Shown piece by piece: positions 18,567 to 26,807 of a stretch of 64,000 nucleotides of DNA (the first letter of the stretch is position 1; each line of letters begins with the position of its first letter). The position numbers were made by a program, and so were the translations under genes. The stretch is from CAVQBL01 sp963710715 (GTDB lineage: Bacteria; Pseudomonadota; Gammaproteobacteria; DSM-16500), in NCBI GenBank assembly GCA_963710715.1, contig CAVQBL010000008.1:23710-87709 (forward strand), written 5' to 3'. A model generated the notes under the pieces. That model searched no databases and was not told where the DNA came from. It was given only the letters and a program-made list of their open reading frames with translations.

Positions 18567-19637
18567 ATGTCTAAATATTTTGCATCTCTTCTTCCATTTT
18601 ATGTTACTCCTACAACAATTTTGGTTAGTGATAAGCTTCCTTGTCATGCCGCAAAAATTAAACGCATACCAATAAAATATATTCTCGAGGAGCTTAAGAG
18701 AGAAACTTGGATAGAAGGCTTATATGCGAGGAAAGAAGATGTAGATCAGATAAACCGTTATAAAAATCGAGATGGTCAATATAAAAATGACTTCGATGAA
18801 AAACAATTTTTAAATTGGGTGAAAACGATTGAAGCTAACACCGCTATATGTGAAATGGAGAATAAAAACGTTGGGAAAGGAATTTTTGTCCCACCCGAAA
18901 AAAAATTACCTAAAGGTACTTTTATCCCATCTTCGGGGATTATTAAACTTGATCCTACTAATGAAGAATTAGAAACAAAAAATCACTGTTCGGCACTTCA
19001 AGATTTAAATTCTCCAAAAAGAAAAATATATGGTCTTGTTGATCCAGCGAAAATAGGAGGAATTCTTGATCTTATAAATCATGCGCCCAATGATGAAGAA
19101 ATAGAAAATTTCAAGTTTAAAAATGCATCGGTAAAAGAAAACGTTGCCACCGCTAATCTTAAAAGCACAATTAAATTTTATAATGGTTACGCCATCATGG
19201 GTGTAGAGGTCTTTCAAGATATTGATGGTGGAAAATATGGTAAGCAACTCTTGTGGTCATACGCCAAACCCGATGAGTATCTTCCACGTCATCAGTCTGA
19301 GTTAGACCATCCAATTCTTTTATTATTTGACAATCGCAACGAACATAATGGCGAAATTATCGACGTAAACAATTATAATTTGAAAAAAATAAGCATTTTT
19401 CTTGATACGGGAGAGATACTACTTCGAAAAGTTGCTTCCTTAACGCGGTGGGAATTAATGGAAAATTCTCCTGAATCAGGATTTATCTTCTCCATAGAAG
19501 ATCCATATTCATCTACTCAATCAGAAGCTATACAATCTTCCATTTTTCATGGTTTTTTACAAGCTTACTTGAAACAAAATCCAGTGGCCGATCGGGTAAT
19601 TATAAAGATTCCTGCTACTGATGCTTTTTTATTATAG
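18567..19637 (+). CDS. SET-domain protein, putative lysine methyltransferase
   Basis: The 356-residue protein has the ordered features of a SET fold: NVGKGIFVPPEKKLPKGTFI (residues 101-120, the GxG...F start), GILDLINHAPN (about residues 165-175, the NH motif that contacts SAM), ATANLKSTIKFYN as the following strand, and GKQLLWSYAKPDEYL (225-239), which occupies the place of the catalytic Tyr strand. SET enzymes methylate protein lysines; most bacterial examples are in pathogens and act on host chromatin, as with RomA/LegAS4 of Legionella. No signal peptide or membrane segment is seen. Function as a host-directed effector is inference. It begins 22 bp after the ArsC-like gene. Confidence 0.7.
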   Translation: MSKYFASLLPFYVTPTTILVSDKLPCHAAKIKRIPIKYILEELKRETWIEGLYARKEDVDQINRYKNRDGQYKNDFDEKQFLNWVKTIEANTAICEMENKNVGKGIFVPPEKKLPKGTFIPSSGIIKLDPTNEELETKNHCSALQDLNSPKRKIYGLVDPAKIGGILDLINHAPNDEEIENFKFKNASVKENVATANLKSTIKFYNGYAIMGVEVFQDIDGGKYGKQLLWSYAKPDEYLPRHQSELDHPILLLFDNRNEHNGEIIDVNNYNLKKISIFLDTGEILLRKVASLTRWELMENSPESGFIFSIEDPYSSTQSEAIQSSIFHGFLQAYLKQNPVADRVIIKIPATDAFLL

Positions 19638-19658
19638 CTATAGAAGTCAAGGAGAAAT

Positions 19659-19790
19659 ATGTTTCCACCTCTACCTAAAGACACCATGATCTATACCATT
19701 CAAGGACCGCGTTCTTTTGAGGTAGCAAGAACAATGGGGCATACGCTGGCGATAACCTATACCGACCCAAAAAGATTATATTTCAATTAA
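19659..19790 (+). CDS. Small hypothetical ORF after the SET gene
   Basis: The ATG at 19659 has a strong AAGGAG ribosome site and opens 43 codons (MFPPLPKDTMIYTIQGPRSF and following). It starts 22 bp after the SET gene. Coding-like sequence (VIFVGGYNLGSAGTIVRK) continues in another frame from about 19770, so this may be the start of a longer, frameshifted gene. Family not recognised. Confidence 0.35.
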   Translation: MFPPLPKDTMIYTIQGPRSFEVARTMGHTLAITYTDPKRLYFN

Positions 19791-19881
19791 AAGAAGTAAT
19801 CTTTGTGGGTGGTTATAATCTAGGATCAGCGGGCACCATCGTGCGAAAACATACGGTTATAAAAAACGTTCTAAAAATAAT

Positions 19882-21054
19882 CTATTGCTTAATAATAGCA
19901 TCATTTTTCGTTTCTGGTAACGCAAAAGCATAAAGAAACAATCCAGCAACCGCTATCATCGCCAATAATATAAATCCAATATAGAATCCATAAATTTTTG
20001 TAACAAATCCGGCAACGATATTGCTAATGGATGAACCAATACCTATACATAATCCAAGGACACCTATCAAAAAATTAAAGCGACCTGTTCCTGTCGCTAA
20101 ATCTGAAATAATGATAACTGCGATCACACCAAAAATGCCGGCACTGATACCATCCAATAATTGAATCATGAGTAAATGATAAGAATTATTGGTTATTGAA
20201 AATAATATGGCACGGAGAATTAAAAAGATAAAAGCAAGTAAAAAAATCGGTTTTCTACCTATTTTGTTAATTATAAAACCCAAAGAATATGCGACAATCA
20301 TCATGACAACTTGCGCTAATACAATGCAACTCGCCATAAATATTGAATCTCTGTCAGGATTTATCTTTGCGAGTTTCTGCCCAACCAATGGTAACTGTGC
20401 AGCATTTGCAAAGTGAAAAATAATGACTGCGCTGAAAAATATTAATATGGGTTTTGACGTTAATAATTGTATAAAACTTATTGGAATCGCTTGTAATTCT
20501 GTGGTCGGTAGCTCTCTTGCAATGGAATGATTGATTTCATTTGGATTGATTAACAACAATGGAACCAAAGCAATTACTGAAAAAATAATAGTACAATAGA
20601 TTATCCAAGAATGGCCATATAATTGAGCAATAATGCCAATCGTCACCATTGTAAAAACAGTACCAGCATGAACAAGTGATTCATTGATTGTAACCCGTTT
20701 AGGGAAATATTCTCTGCCTACTAATCCAAGTGTAATTGCTGCAATTGAAGGAGGAATAATACTTGAAGCTATTCCAACCAGAGATTGTGCTGCGATAATA
20801 GGATAAAAAGAGGATTGGCTTAAAATAATATAGCAACTTAAAATGACACAGCCACATGCAATTCCTATCAGCGATCTTTTAAAACGAATAGCATCGACTA
20901 TTATTCCACTCGGTATTTGGAAAATTGCACCCACAATCCCTGTTACCGCCAGTGCAACACCGACTTGGCTTGGATCCCATCCTAAATGTGATCGCAAATA
21001 GATAGCAAGGATAGGACCGATACCACCTTGAATGTCCGATATAAAAAATATCAT
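19882..21054 (-). CDS. MFS transporter
   Basis: The 390-residue protein has about twelve hydrophobic segments and major-facilitator signatures such as GIIVDAIRFKRSLIG (loop 2-3) and LGFIINKIGRKPIF (loop 8-9). Substrate unknown. The likely original start is about 36 bases upstream, at an ATG near 21090 with AAGGGG; that frame (MKKSLSFS) stops after eight codons and would join the main frame if one base were changed in an A-run. The annotated start at 21054 therefore may lack half of the first membrane helix. It is the last of five same-strand genes beginning with the kfrA-like gene at 24105. Confidence 0.8.
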   Translation of the reverse strand: MIFFISDIQGGIGPILAIYLRSHLGWDPSQVGVALAVTGIVGAIFQIPSGIIVDAIRFKRSLIGIACGCVILSCYIILSQSSFYPIIAAQSLVGIASSIIPPSIAAITLGLVGREYFPKRVTINESLVHAGTVFTMVTIGIIAQLYGHSWIIYCTIIFSVIALVPLLLINPNEINHSIARELPTTELQAIPISFIQLLTSKPILIFFSAVIIFHFANAAQLPLVGQKLAKINPDRDSIFMASCIVLAQVVMMIVAYSLGFIINKIGRKPIFLLAFIFLILRAILFSITNNSYHLLMIQLLDGISAGIFGVIAVIIISDLATGTGRFNFLIGVLGLCIGIGSSISNIVAGFVTKIYGFYIGFILLAMIAVAGLFLYAFALPETKNDAIIKQ

Positions 21055-21110
21055 TAAACTTAATGCAAATATGCTATGAAAAAGAGAGTGATTTTTTCAT
21101 TCATTCCCCT

Positions 21111-22340
21111 TCAAAGAAAAAATATATATATTAAAATATTCATAATTGTCAGTGGCATACCTAATTTGATAAATTCAAAAAATCCAAATCCTTTTATTCT
21201 ACGCTTCTCGGTATTTTGCACGATAATGACATTACTCGCGGCACCTAAAATAGATAGATTACCTGCAATCGTGCTGCCTACTGCTAAGGCTAAATATTGT
21301 GGATCAGGTACATGATGATGTATTAATAACGGCAAATACAACGCAACTAATGGGACATTTGAAATGAATTGACTAAGAATTACGCTTATTATCAAAATAA
21401 TTGGGATCTGCGCAACGCCTAAATGATATTTATTAATATTATCTTGAAAAAAGCCACTGTCCCATACGCTTTGCATGAGGATAAATGTGCTTGCAAAAAA
21501 GATGAGTGTTCCCCAATCAAGCTTTTTTAATAAATTCCATCTTTGCTTGCTTAAAAAGATAGGTAAGGCTGATATTAACGCGATATAACTAAAATTAATT
21601 CGAAGCGGAGATTGAATAAAATCTGTTGCTATCTTAGCGACTATTAAAAGAAACATAATGACTAAACTTATTTTGACTAGCACAACAGTTTGATAGTGAT
21701 TGATCGGAGAAGGCGCGGGCTTTTCAATACGTTCATTTAATATATTTCTGTAGATAAAATAAATAAATAGATATGTGACGATAAGATTCATCACAGTAGG
21801 AATGGCTAACGGCTTAATAAATTCAAGAAATGGTGATGCCATTCCACTTTTCACTGCGATTAATAAATTTTGAGGGTTTCCAATAGGGCTTACTGCACTG
21901 CCTATAGTGATTGAAAATGCTAACGCGAATAGTAATGGTTTAGTTAAATTTTTATGCGATTTGCATAATTGCAAAATGATAGGTGTTCCAACGATAGCAA
22001 TCGTATCATTCATCAGCAATGCTGCACTTAATCCAAGTATAAAAACAATGATTAACAATGCTTGTTTCCCTGTGCGGGCATAGAAAAAAATTTTGTCTGT
22101 TAAATGCTCTAAATAACCGCTTTCTTCTGCCGCTTGAGAAATTAAAAAAACACCAAATAAATACAACATCACATCAGGTTCGATCGCAGTTAAAGCACGG
22201 AGCGGCGATATTTGTTGGCATGCTATAGAAATAGCGGCACCAACTGCCATAATTAACCATATAGGAACAATAATTTTTATTATTCTCCGCAATGCAATGG
22301 CGACTAATACAATTAAAAGAATAACAATGGCTATTGGCAT
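21111..22340 (-). CDS. ArsB/NhaD-type ion permease
   Basis: The 409-residue membrane protein has ten or more hydrophobic segments and the ion-transporter superfamily pattern: LFGVFLISQAAEESG, ALLMNDTIAIVGTPIILQL (about residues 110-128), AVSPIGNPQNLL (about residue 152) and FISNVPLVALYLP with GSTIAGNLSILGAASN (about residue 350) in the second repeat. This fits the ArsB/CitMHS/NhaD group of anion or Na+/H+ transporters. Its position behind crcB and the DUF190 gene suggests a function tied to halide or pH stress, but the ion is not readable from sequence. Confidence 0.82.
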   Translation of the reverse strand: MPIAIVILLIVLVAIALRRIIKIIVPIWLIMAVGAAISIACQQISPLRALTAIEPDVMLYLFGVFLISQAAEESGYLEHLTDKIFFYARTGKQALLIIVFILGLSAALLMNDTIAIVGTPIILQLCKSHKNLTKPLLFALAFSITIGSAVSPIGNPQNLLIAVKSGMASPFLEFIKPLAIPTVMNLIVTYLFIYFIYRNILNERIEKPAPSPINHYQTVVLVKISLVIMFLLIVAKIATDFIQSPLRINFSYIALISALPIFLSKQRWNLLKKLDWGTLIFFASTFILMQSVWDSGFFQDNINKYHLGVAQIPIILIISVILSQFISNVPLVALYLPLLIHHHVPDPQYLALAVGSTIAGNLSILGAASNVIIVQNTEKRRIKGFGFFEFIKLGMPLTIMNILIYIFFL

Positions 22341-22361
22341 TATTTATCCGTCAAACTAAAA

Positions 22362-22664
22362 TCAATCGTTTGCTTTAGCATCCCAAAAAATAACGTGCTC
22401 ATGCTTGATAGTCTTGCTTAAATATTCTAAGGCTGAGTTAACTTTGTCTTTGCTATCAAAAAATTCAATAGCAAGAGGCAGATCCAAGGAAAGATCTATC
22501 AACGAAGCAGTATGATTTCCAGTTGCACCAAAACCACTGATGGCTCTAAATACACTAATGCCACGAATTTTAGCTTCATTTTTTAAATAGTTCACAACTG
22601 TATTAAGCAGATGTTCTGATTCCATTACATAAATTCTCACGATCGTGACATCAATTGTTTTCAT
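22362..22664 (-). CDS. DUF190 protein
   Basis: From the ATG at 22664 the 100-residue product reads VRIYVMESEHLLN, GISVFRAISGFGATG and PLAIEFFDSKDKV, the DUF190 family: a ferredoxin-like, PII-resembling fold often encoded next to crcB. Its ATG overlaps the crcB stop (ATGA), so translation is coupled. A role in regulating or supporting fluoride export is commonly assumed from gene neighbourhood. The longer frame upstream of this ATG lies inside crcB and is not used. Confidence 0.85.
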   Translation of the reverse strand: MKTIDVTIVRIYVMESEHLLNTVVNYLKNEAKIRGISVFRAISGFGATGNHTASLIDLSLDLPLAIEFFDSKDKVNSALEYLSKTIKHEHVIFWDAKAND

Positions 22665-23038
22665 AACTGTCGCCCTCCTATGACTCCAACCCAAGCTGCA
22701 AAAATACATAAAAATACACTAAAAAATATATTTAAAAATCCACTCAACCAGGCACCATTTTCAAAAAGATTGAGCGTCTCGATTGAGAAGGATGAGAATG
22801 TGGTATAACCGCCTAATAGTCCAATTAACAAAAATGAACGTAACTGTGGGCCAATTCCATCAAAGCGTTCGAGGATCAAAATAAATAGAAGCCCCATTAA
22901 AAAACATCCGCTGATGTTAACTATGAGAGTTCCATAGGGGAATTGTCGACCTGTCATCCAATAAATAATATTAGATATCCAGTATCGCAATACACCACCA
23001 ATCCCTGCTCCTACAAAAATTAACAACGTATTCATCAT
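22661..23038 (-). CDS. crcB: Fluoride channel CrcB/Fluc
   Basis: The 125-residue protein has four hydrophobic segments and the Fluc signatures GAGIGGVLRYWIS (about residues 10-22), PYGTLIVNISGCFLMG (about residues 34-49, with the pore Asn) and GLLGGYTTFSSFSIE (about residues 73-87, with the Phe-box and Na+ site). Fluc forms dual-topology dimers that release toxic fluoride. Start is ATG 23038 or the next ATG. It lies 14 bp after the kfrA-like gene and overlaps the DUF190 gene by 4 bp. No fluoride riboswitch was recognised upstream. Confidence 0.93.
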   Translation of the reverse strand: MMNTLLIFVGAGIGGVLRYWISNIIYWMTGRQFPYGTLIVNISGCFLMGLLFILILERFDGIGPQLRSFLLIGLLGGYTTFSSFSIETLNLFENGAWLSGFLNIFFSVFLCIFAAWVGVIGGRQL

Positions 23039-23052
23039 TCCAAAATTCCATA

Positions 23053-24105
23053 TTATGCTAGCTGCGCTTGAAAATATTTTAGCTGTCCTTCCAGATTAGA
23101 TTTTTCCTGTAAGATAAATAATTTTTCATCACGTAATATTTGAATTGTATTTTGAGATTCGTTCATTGTTTTTTGTAGTGTGTTTAATTGCGCCGTAAGA
23201 ATGGCTAATTGTTTTTCGTACTCTATAATTTTTTTATTATTTTCTTCTAATTTTGCATGGTAATTTATTGCTGATTTTTCTAATTGCTCATATTTCAATT
23301 TAAAGATTGATTCACTCATGGTTTTTTCATCGAGAAGTTTTTTTAAGTTTGAATTTGTGTCAACCAATTCGTAGTTTTTATCCTCAGCCAACTGGACTTT
23401 TTGCTGAAGCTGAACCAAACTGATTTGCAGTTCACTATTTCCTTTCGCAAGGGTAATATTCTCTTGCTTTAAGATGTTGATTTCACGATCATGCTCTGTT
23501 TTTTGTTTTTCTTGTAGTAAGATTTGTTCTTCACGTGATTTCTGAATGGCTGCTTGATAATGCTCTAAGTTCGCTTGTACATGGCCAAGTAATTGATGTA
23601 ATCGCTCAGTCTCTAATTTTTGATCTGTCAACTGATGAGATAACTGATCATTTCGCTCAACAAATTTAGCATTTGATCGCTTTTCTTCCTCTAACGATTG
23701 CTGCAGAACCTGAGCACAATGATTTGTTTGGTGAAGCGCATCTTCTGTTTGATGGATTTTAGACTGTAAATCTTTATTGTATTTTTGTTCTTCGATAAGC
23801 GAGTGCTTAATTTCAATGATCTTCTGTTCAGCCTCTTGTTGATGCTGTGCAATCTGTTTATCGGATTCAGACTGTAATCGTTCCCACAACCCCTTTATAA
23901 TAGAAATGAGCTCATGCGGGATGCCATCTGAACCTAAAATATGGCCTGTTTTAGACTTCCAGTCTTTTAAATATCGGGCGATTGTGCTTTTGCTACCAGT
24001 TCCTAGAATTTCACGGACACGATCGACGGTAGGATACTCATCTTTACCTTGCAGCTGAATCGCAGCACCCGCCGCTTCTTGATAGGCAATTTCTGGCCGA
24101 CTCAT
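23053..24105 (-). CDS. KfrA-like coiled-coil DNA-binding protein
   Basis: The start is placed at ATG 24105 (MSRPEIAYQEA) because AAGGA lies 8 bases before it; an open extension upstream has no ribosome site. The 350-residue product has the KfrA DNA-binding domain (about residues 1-60, with VREILGTGSKSTIARYLKDWK). It is then almost entirely a Gln/Glu/Lys-rich coiled coil of about 280 residues. KfrA-type proteins bind promoter repeats and assemble along DNA. Unusually it heads a series with crcB, DUF190, a permease and an MFS gene. A GTATC-type direct repeat lies upstream (about 24137-24150). Confidence 0.82.
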   Translation of the reverse strand: MSRPEIAYQEAAGAAIQLQGKDEYPTVDRVREILGTGSKSTIARYLKDWKSKTGHILGSDGIPHELISIIKGLWERLQSESDKQIAQHQQEAEQKIIEIKHSLIEEQKYNKDLQSKIHQTEDALHQTNHCAQVLQQSLEEEKRSNAKFVERNDQLSHQLTDQKLETERLHQLLGHVQANLEHYQAAIQKSREEQILLQEKQKTEHDREINILKQENITLAKGNSELQISLVQLQQKVQLAEDKNYELVDTNSNLKKLLDEKTMSESIFKLKYEQLEKSAINYHAKLEENNKKIIEYEKQLAILTAQLNTLQKTMNESQNTIQILRDEKLFILQEKSNLEGQLKYFQAQLA

Positions 24106-24171
24106 TGTTAATTCCTTCGCAAATTTTTTCATCCTATATAATGAGATACATGATACTACATAATAATTCAA

Positions 24172-24586
24172 TTGTCGGTTTCAGAAGTCGATTTCACAAC
24201 TTCCATTGAAAAATAAGACATATTTTCCTTGATTTTTTCATAAGTCAATTTCAAAATTACCAATAGTCGATTTCAATCTGCGGTAGTTTTTTTGAAGAAG
24301 CCGAATCTTTAAATAAAGCAACAGTTCACCGGCTACGTCACACGGGTATTTCTGAAGATGTTAAGCGTAGACCTTGAGAACATGTCCGTGATGATGCAGG
24401 CCATGGTTCAAGTGCTACTACTGATAAGAATATTGATGTCGAGCTTAGAGAGCGTCATCGATCAGCTAAAAATAAACCAATTTTGTACGAAACCTAACCT
24501 TTCCTTTACTCCTACTTCATTTCATCTTTATGCCCTGCTGAAATCGTTTTTTGAAAAAATTGAAATCGCCTTCTGAAACCGATACA
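24172..24586. mobile_element. Internally deleted IS21-like remnant
   Basis: The left end reads TTGTCGGTTTCAGAAGTCG and the right end, inverted, TGTATCGGTTTCAGAAGGCG. Repeated internal motifs of the form 'GAAATCG-n-CTT-TGAAA' near both ends are typical of IS21-family termini, where multiple transposase sites are clustered. No istA or istB remains; the interior instead carries a recombinase fragment. Partial copies of the right end occur at 27877-27924 and 36800-36848. Confidence 0.5.
24296..24495 (+). pseudogene. C-terminal fragment of a tyrosine recombinase
   Basis: The plus strand reads FEEAESLNKATVHRLRHTGI, then SEDVKRRP, a stop, and EHVRDDAGHGSSATTD with IDVELRERH. This is the HxxR...GH...Y end of a tyrosine recombinase, with the tyrosine position now Asn. 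The same stretch, better preserved, occurs at 42930-43183. It has no start and a stop codon inside. Confidence 0.55.
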
Positions 24587-24710
24587 AATTTGAGGACGTA
24601 GTGAACGCTTAGTAGACTAGTACTGATATTGGTTATCAGAACTGATTAATTCTATAAAATTCAATAACTTAATAGATTTTACATTTCGTAATATTTCTTT
24701 TATTTCTAAT

Positions 24711-24742
24711 TGTTTCGTTTATTTCGAAAAATATGCTATACT
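24711..24742 (+). promoter_or_regulatory. Possible promoter of the antitoxin-toxin operon
   Basis: TATACT at 24737-24742 is a good -10 hexamer 30 bases before the antitoxin start. TTGTTT at 24711-24716 is a possible -35, though the 20-base spacing is long. Confidence 0.3.
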
Positions 24743-24771
24743 TGATATATGAATATTGGAGGACAATTAAA

Positions 24772-25245
24772 ATGCAACTAACAGCGTTCAACGATAAAGG
24801 TATTAGTATTCCTACAGATAAAGAAATTAGCCTAGCAGGGGAGTCTAGTCGAAAACTTTCTGCTTACATTAAATCTACGACTCATCCCGCTTTTCAATTA
24901 GTTAAAAAGGGAAAAGATGCAGAAACAATTTCAATCCCGGCAGATGCTCTTCGATTATTAGTCATTATTTTATCTCAAATGGCAAAAGGTAACGCAGTTA
25001 CATTGATTCCTGTCCATGCCGAATTAACCACACAAGAAGCGGCCGATTTATTAAATGTATCCCGCCCATTTTTGGTCAATTTGTTAGAAGAAGGGAAAAT
25101 TCCATTTCGTAAAGTAGGAGCAAGAAGGCGTGTATTTGCCAAAGATGTATTGCGCTATAAAGAGGAAATTGATAAGAAGCGTCTTGTAATTCTTGAGGAA
25201 TTAGCAAATGAAGCTCAAAAGCATAATATGGGATATGAAGAATGA
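24772..25245 (+). CDS. Excisionase-type helix-turn-helix antitoxin
   Basis: The ATG at 24772 has a GGAGG ribosome site 9 bases upstream; the product is 157 residues. Residues about 95-150 (LTTQEAADLLNVSRPFLVNL, GARRRVFAKDVLRY) form an excisionase/MerR-like helix-turn-helix. The N-terminal half resembles that of antitoxins paired with PIN proteins. It ends in an ATGA overlap with the PIN-domain gene, so the two are translationally coupled. The expected role is neutralising the toxin and repressing the operon. Confidence 0.8.
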   Translation: MQLTAFNDKGISIPTDKEISLAGESSRKLSAYIKSTTHPAFQLVKKGKDAETISIPADALRLLVIILSQMAKGNAVTLIPVHAELTTQEAADLLNVSRPFLVNLLEEGKIPFRKVGARRRVFAKDVLRYKEEIDKKRLVILEELANEAQKHNMGYEE

Positions 25246-25811
25246 CAAATTTCGCAACATTGTATGATGCCTGTGTTTTGTATCCCGCACCGCTTCGTGA
25301 TTTGCTGATGAATTTAGCTATAACCGATATGTATCGTGCTAAATGGACAAACGAGATTCATGAAGAATGGATTTCTAGTGTTTTATCCAACAGAAATGAT
25401 CTTAATCGTGAGTTTCTCGAAAGAACTCGTGACAAAATGAATATGAGTGTAAGGGATTGTTTGGTTGAAAATTATCAATATTTAATTCCAACATTATCAT
25501 TACCTGATTCTAACGATAGACATATTTTAGCTGCTGCTATCCATTCTAGTTCATCAGTTATTGTTACTTACAATCTCAAAGATTTTCCAAAGGAAATTAT
25601 TAGCAAATATGGCATTGAGGCACAGCATCCTGATGAATTTTTGATGAACTTATTCAATTTATCTTCGGAAATGGTTTGTTCAGCAATCAAACGGCACCGT
25701 ACAAGCTTGAAAAGCCCACCAAAAAATTTAGAACAATATCTTTCAACATTATCAAAGCAGTCATTAAACAATACAGTTCATAAGTTGAAAGAATTTTCTG
25801 ATTTAATATAG
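25242..25811 (+). CDS. PIN-domain ribonuclease toxin
   Basis: The 189-residue protein has the PIN nuclease layout: YDACVLYPAPLRDLLM with the first catalytic Asp (residue 9), RAKWTNEIHEEW with the acidic Glu, LPDSNDRHILAAAI with further acidic residues (about residues 91-104) and VTYNLKDFPKEI. PIN toxins cleave RNA and are held in check by the co-expressed antitoxin, encoded immediately upstream with a 4-bp overlap. About 65 C-terminal residues are additional and helical. Confidence 0.85.
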   Translation: MTNFATLYDACVLYPAPLRDLLMNLAITDMYRAKWTNEIHEEWISSVLSNRNDLNREFLERTRDKMNMSVRDCLVENYQYLIPTLSLPDSNDRHILAAAIHSSSSVIVTYNLKDFPKEIISKYGIEAQHPDEFLMNLFNLSSEMVCSAIKRHRTSLKSPPKNLEQYLSTLSKQSLNNTVHKLKEFSDLI

Positions 25812-25921
25812 AAATTTTAATGGGCAAAATATAGATAATGCCATTGCCGAAATCGACCGTTTTAGGCAAAGCATCTAACTTGCTCCTTTTAATATTTGCT
25901 TATAAAAAAATTGATGGCAGA

Positions 25922-26362
25922 TTATTTATTTTTTACACGCCTTTTCAAGGATTTTCTACGTGTTTTTATTTTGCCGTATTTCATGCCTTCGATCTTTAAG
26001 CCATCTGGATCGAGAAAAAAGACAGCATAGTAATCTTCATAATATTCATCAGGAGGATCGATGACGATTGCTCCCAGTTTCTTCACAAATAAATGCAACT
26101 CGTCTACATCCTTTCGGCTGCGCAGCTCAAATGCATAGTGGTGAAAGCCTACATCGCCAATACGATATTTACGTATCTTGCCATTGGCATCGGCTGTGCC
26201 AATCCAAAAACGTGTTTTACCATTAGTCCATCCAATTGCATCATCATATTCATCCAGCACTTTAAAGCGAAGAAAACCGAAAAGTTTGCTATAGAAGGCT
26301 TTCGATTTTTTGAAGTTAGAAACACGGATTGATAAATGATCAACGCCAACGACTCGATTCAT
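25922..26362 (-). CDS. VOC-family (glyoxalase-like) protein
   Basis: The 146-residue protein contains paired beta-alpha-beta-beta-beta modules of the vicinal-oxygen-chelate fold. Metal-ligand positions appear intact: His in GVDHLSIRV (about residue 9), His in GFHHYAFEL (about residue 75) and Glu in LKIEGM (about residue 126). Such single-domain proteins include glyoxalases, dioxygenases and fosfomycin-type resistance proteins; the substrate cannot be told. The tail after residue 128 is very basic (KTRRKSLKRRVKNK). Confidence 0.8.
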   Translation of the reverse strand: MNRVVGVDHLSIRVSNFKKSKAFYSKLFGFLRFKVLDEYDDAIGWTNGKTRFWIGTADANGKIRKYRIGDVGFHHYAFELRSRKDVDELHLFVKKLGAIVIDPPDEYYEDYYAVFFLDPDGLKIEGMKYGKIKTRRKSLKRRVKNK

Positions 26363-26470
26363 ATCAAATCTCCTTTAGTATGAGCAGAAGTCTCTTGCAT
26401 ACTATATGAAAATTATAGATCTGCCGTCGACAGATGTGAAGACGAGCACTCCATCATAAGCCAGGTTCAC

Positions 26471-26715
26471 TCAGTCTGACAAACGCGGAGGAGATAATTT
26501 TTCACCTTGGTATCCCTTTACCTCCCCAAAAGCAGTATGATGATTCCAGGCATTTGTTGCTTCAATCATTTCTTCTTTTGTACGTGCAACAAAATTCCAC
26601 CAAATTAAAATATCCTCTTTAAAAAGGTTCACCACCAATAATTAATATCCTTGAACCTTTTTGAGCGCGAACAGGCAAACTTGATTTTCCTGAACGAGCC
26701 CACTTACGTCATTTC
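26471..26715 (-). pseudogene. Pirin-family C-terminal fragment
   Basis: Reading the minus strand gives RAQKGSRILIIGGEPF followed, after a one-base shift near 26622, by EDILIWWNFVARTKEEMIEA and AFGEVKGYQGEKLSPPRL, ending at TGA 26471-26473. These blocks match the C-terminal cupin end of pirin-like proteins. The N-terminal metal-binding cupin is absent, so the gene is truncated and frameshifted. Confidence 0.6.
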
Positions 26716-26807
26716 TTATCCATTGCACTGGTCAACTATCATTAATTGATCTCGGCATTTCATTACGGTAGCATGTTACAATCAAAATATAATAGGACAC
26801 TAAAAAT

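Noticed and set aside
21076..21315. 79-codon plus-strand frame
   Set aside because: Antisense of the permease 3' end and MFS start; no features of its own.
22665..22709. Longer DUF190 start
   Set aside because: The extension lies inside crcB; the ATG at 22664 overlapping the crcB stop is the normal coupled start.
24733..24771. Earlier antitoxin start
   Set aside because: It includes the -10 element and ribosome-binding site; the ATG at 24772 after GGAGG is preferred.
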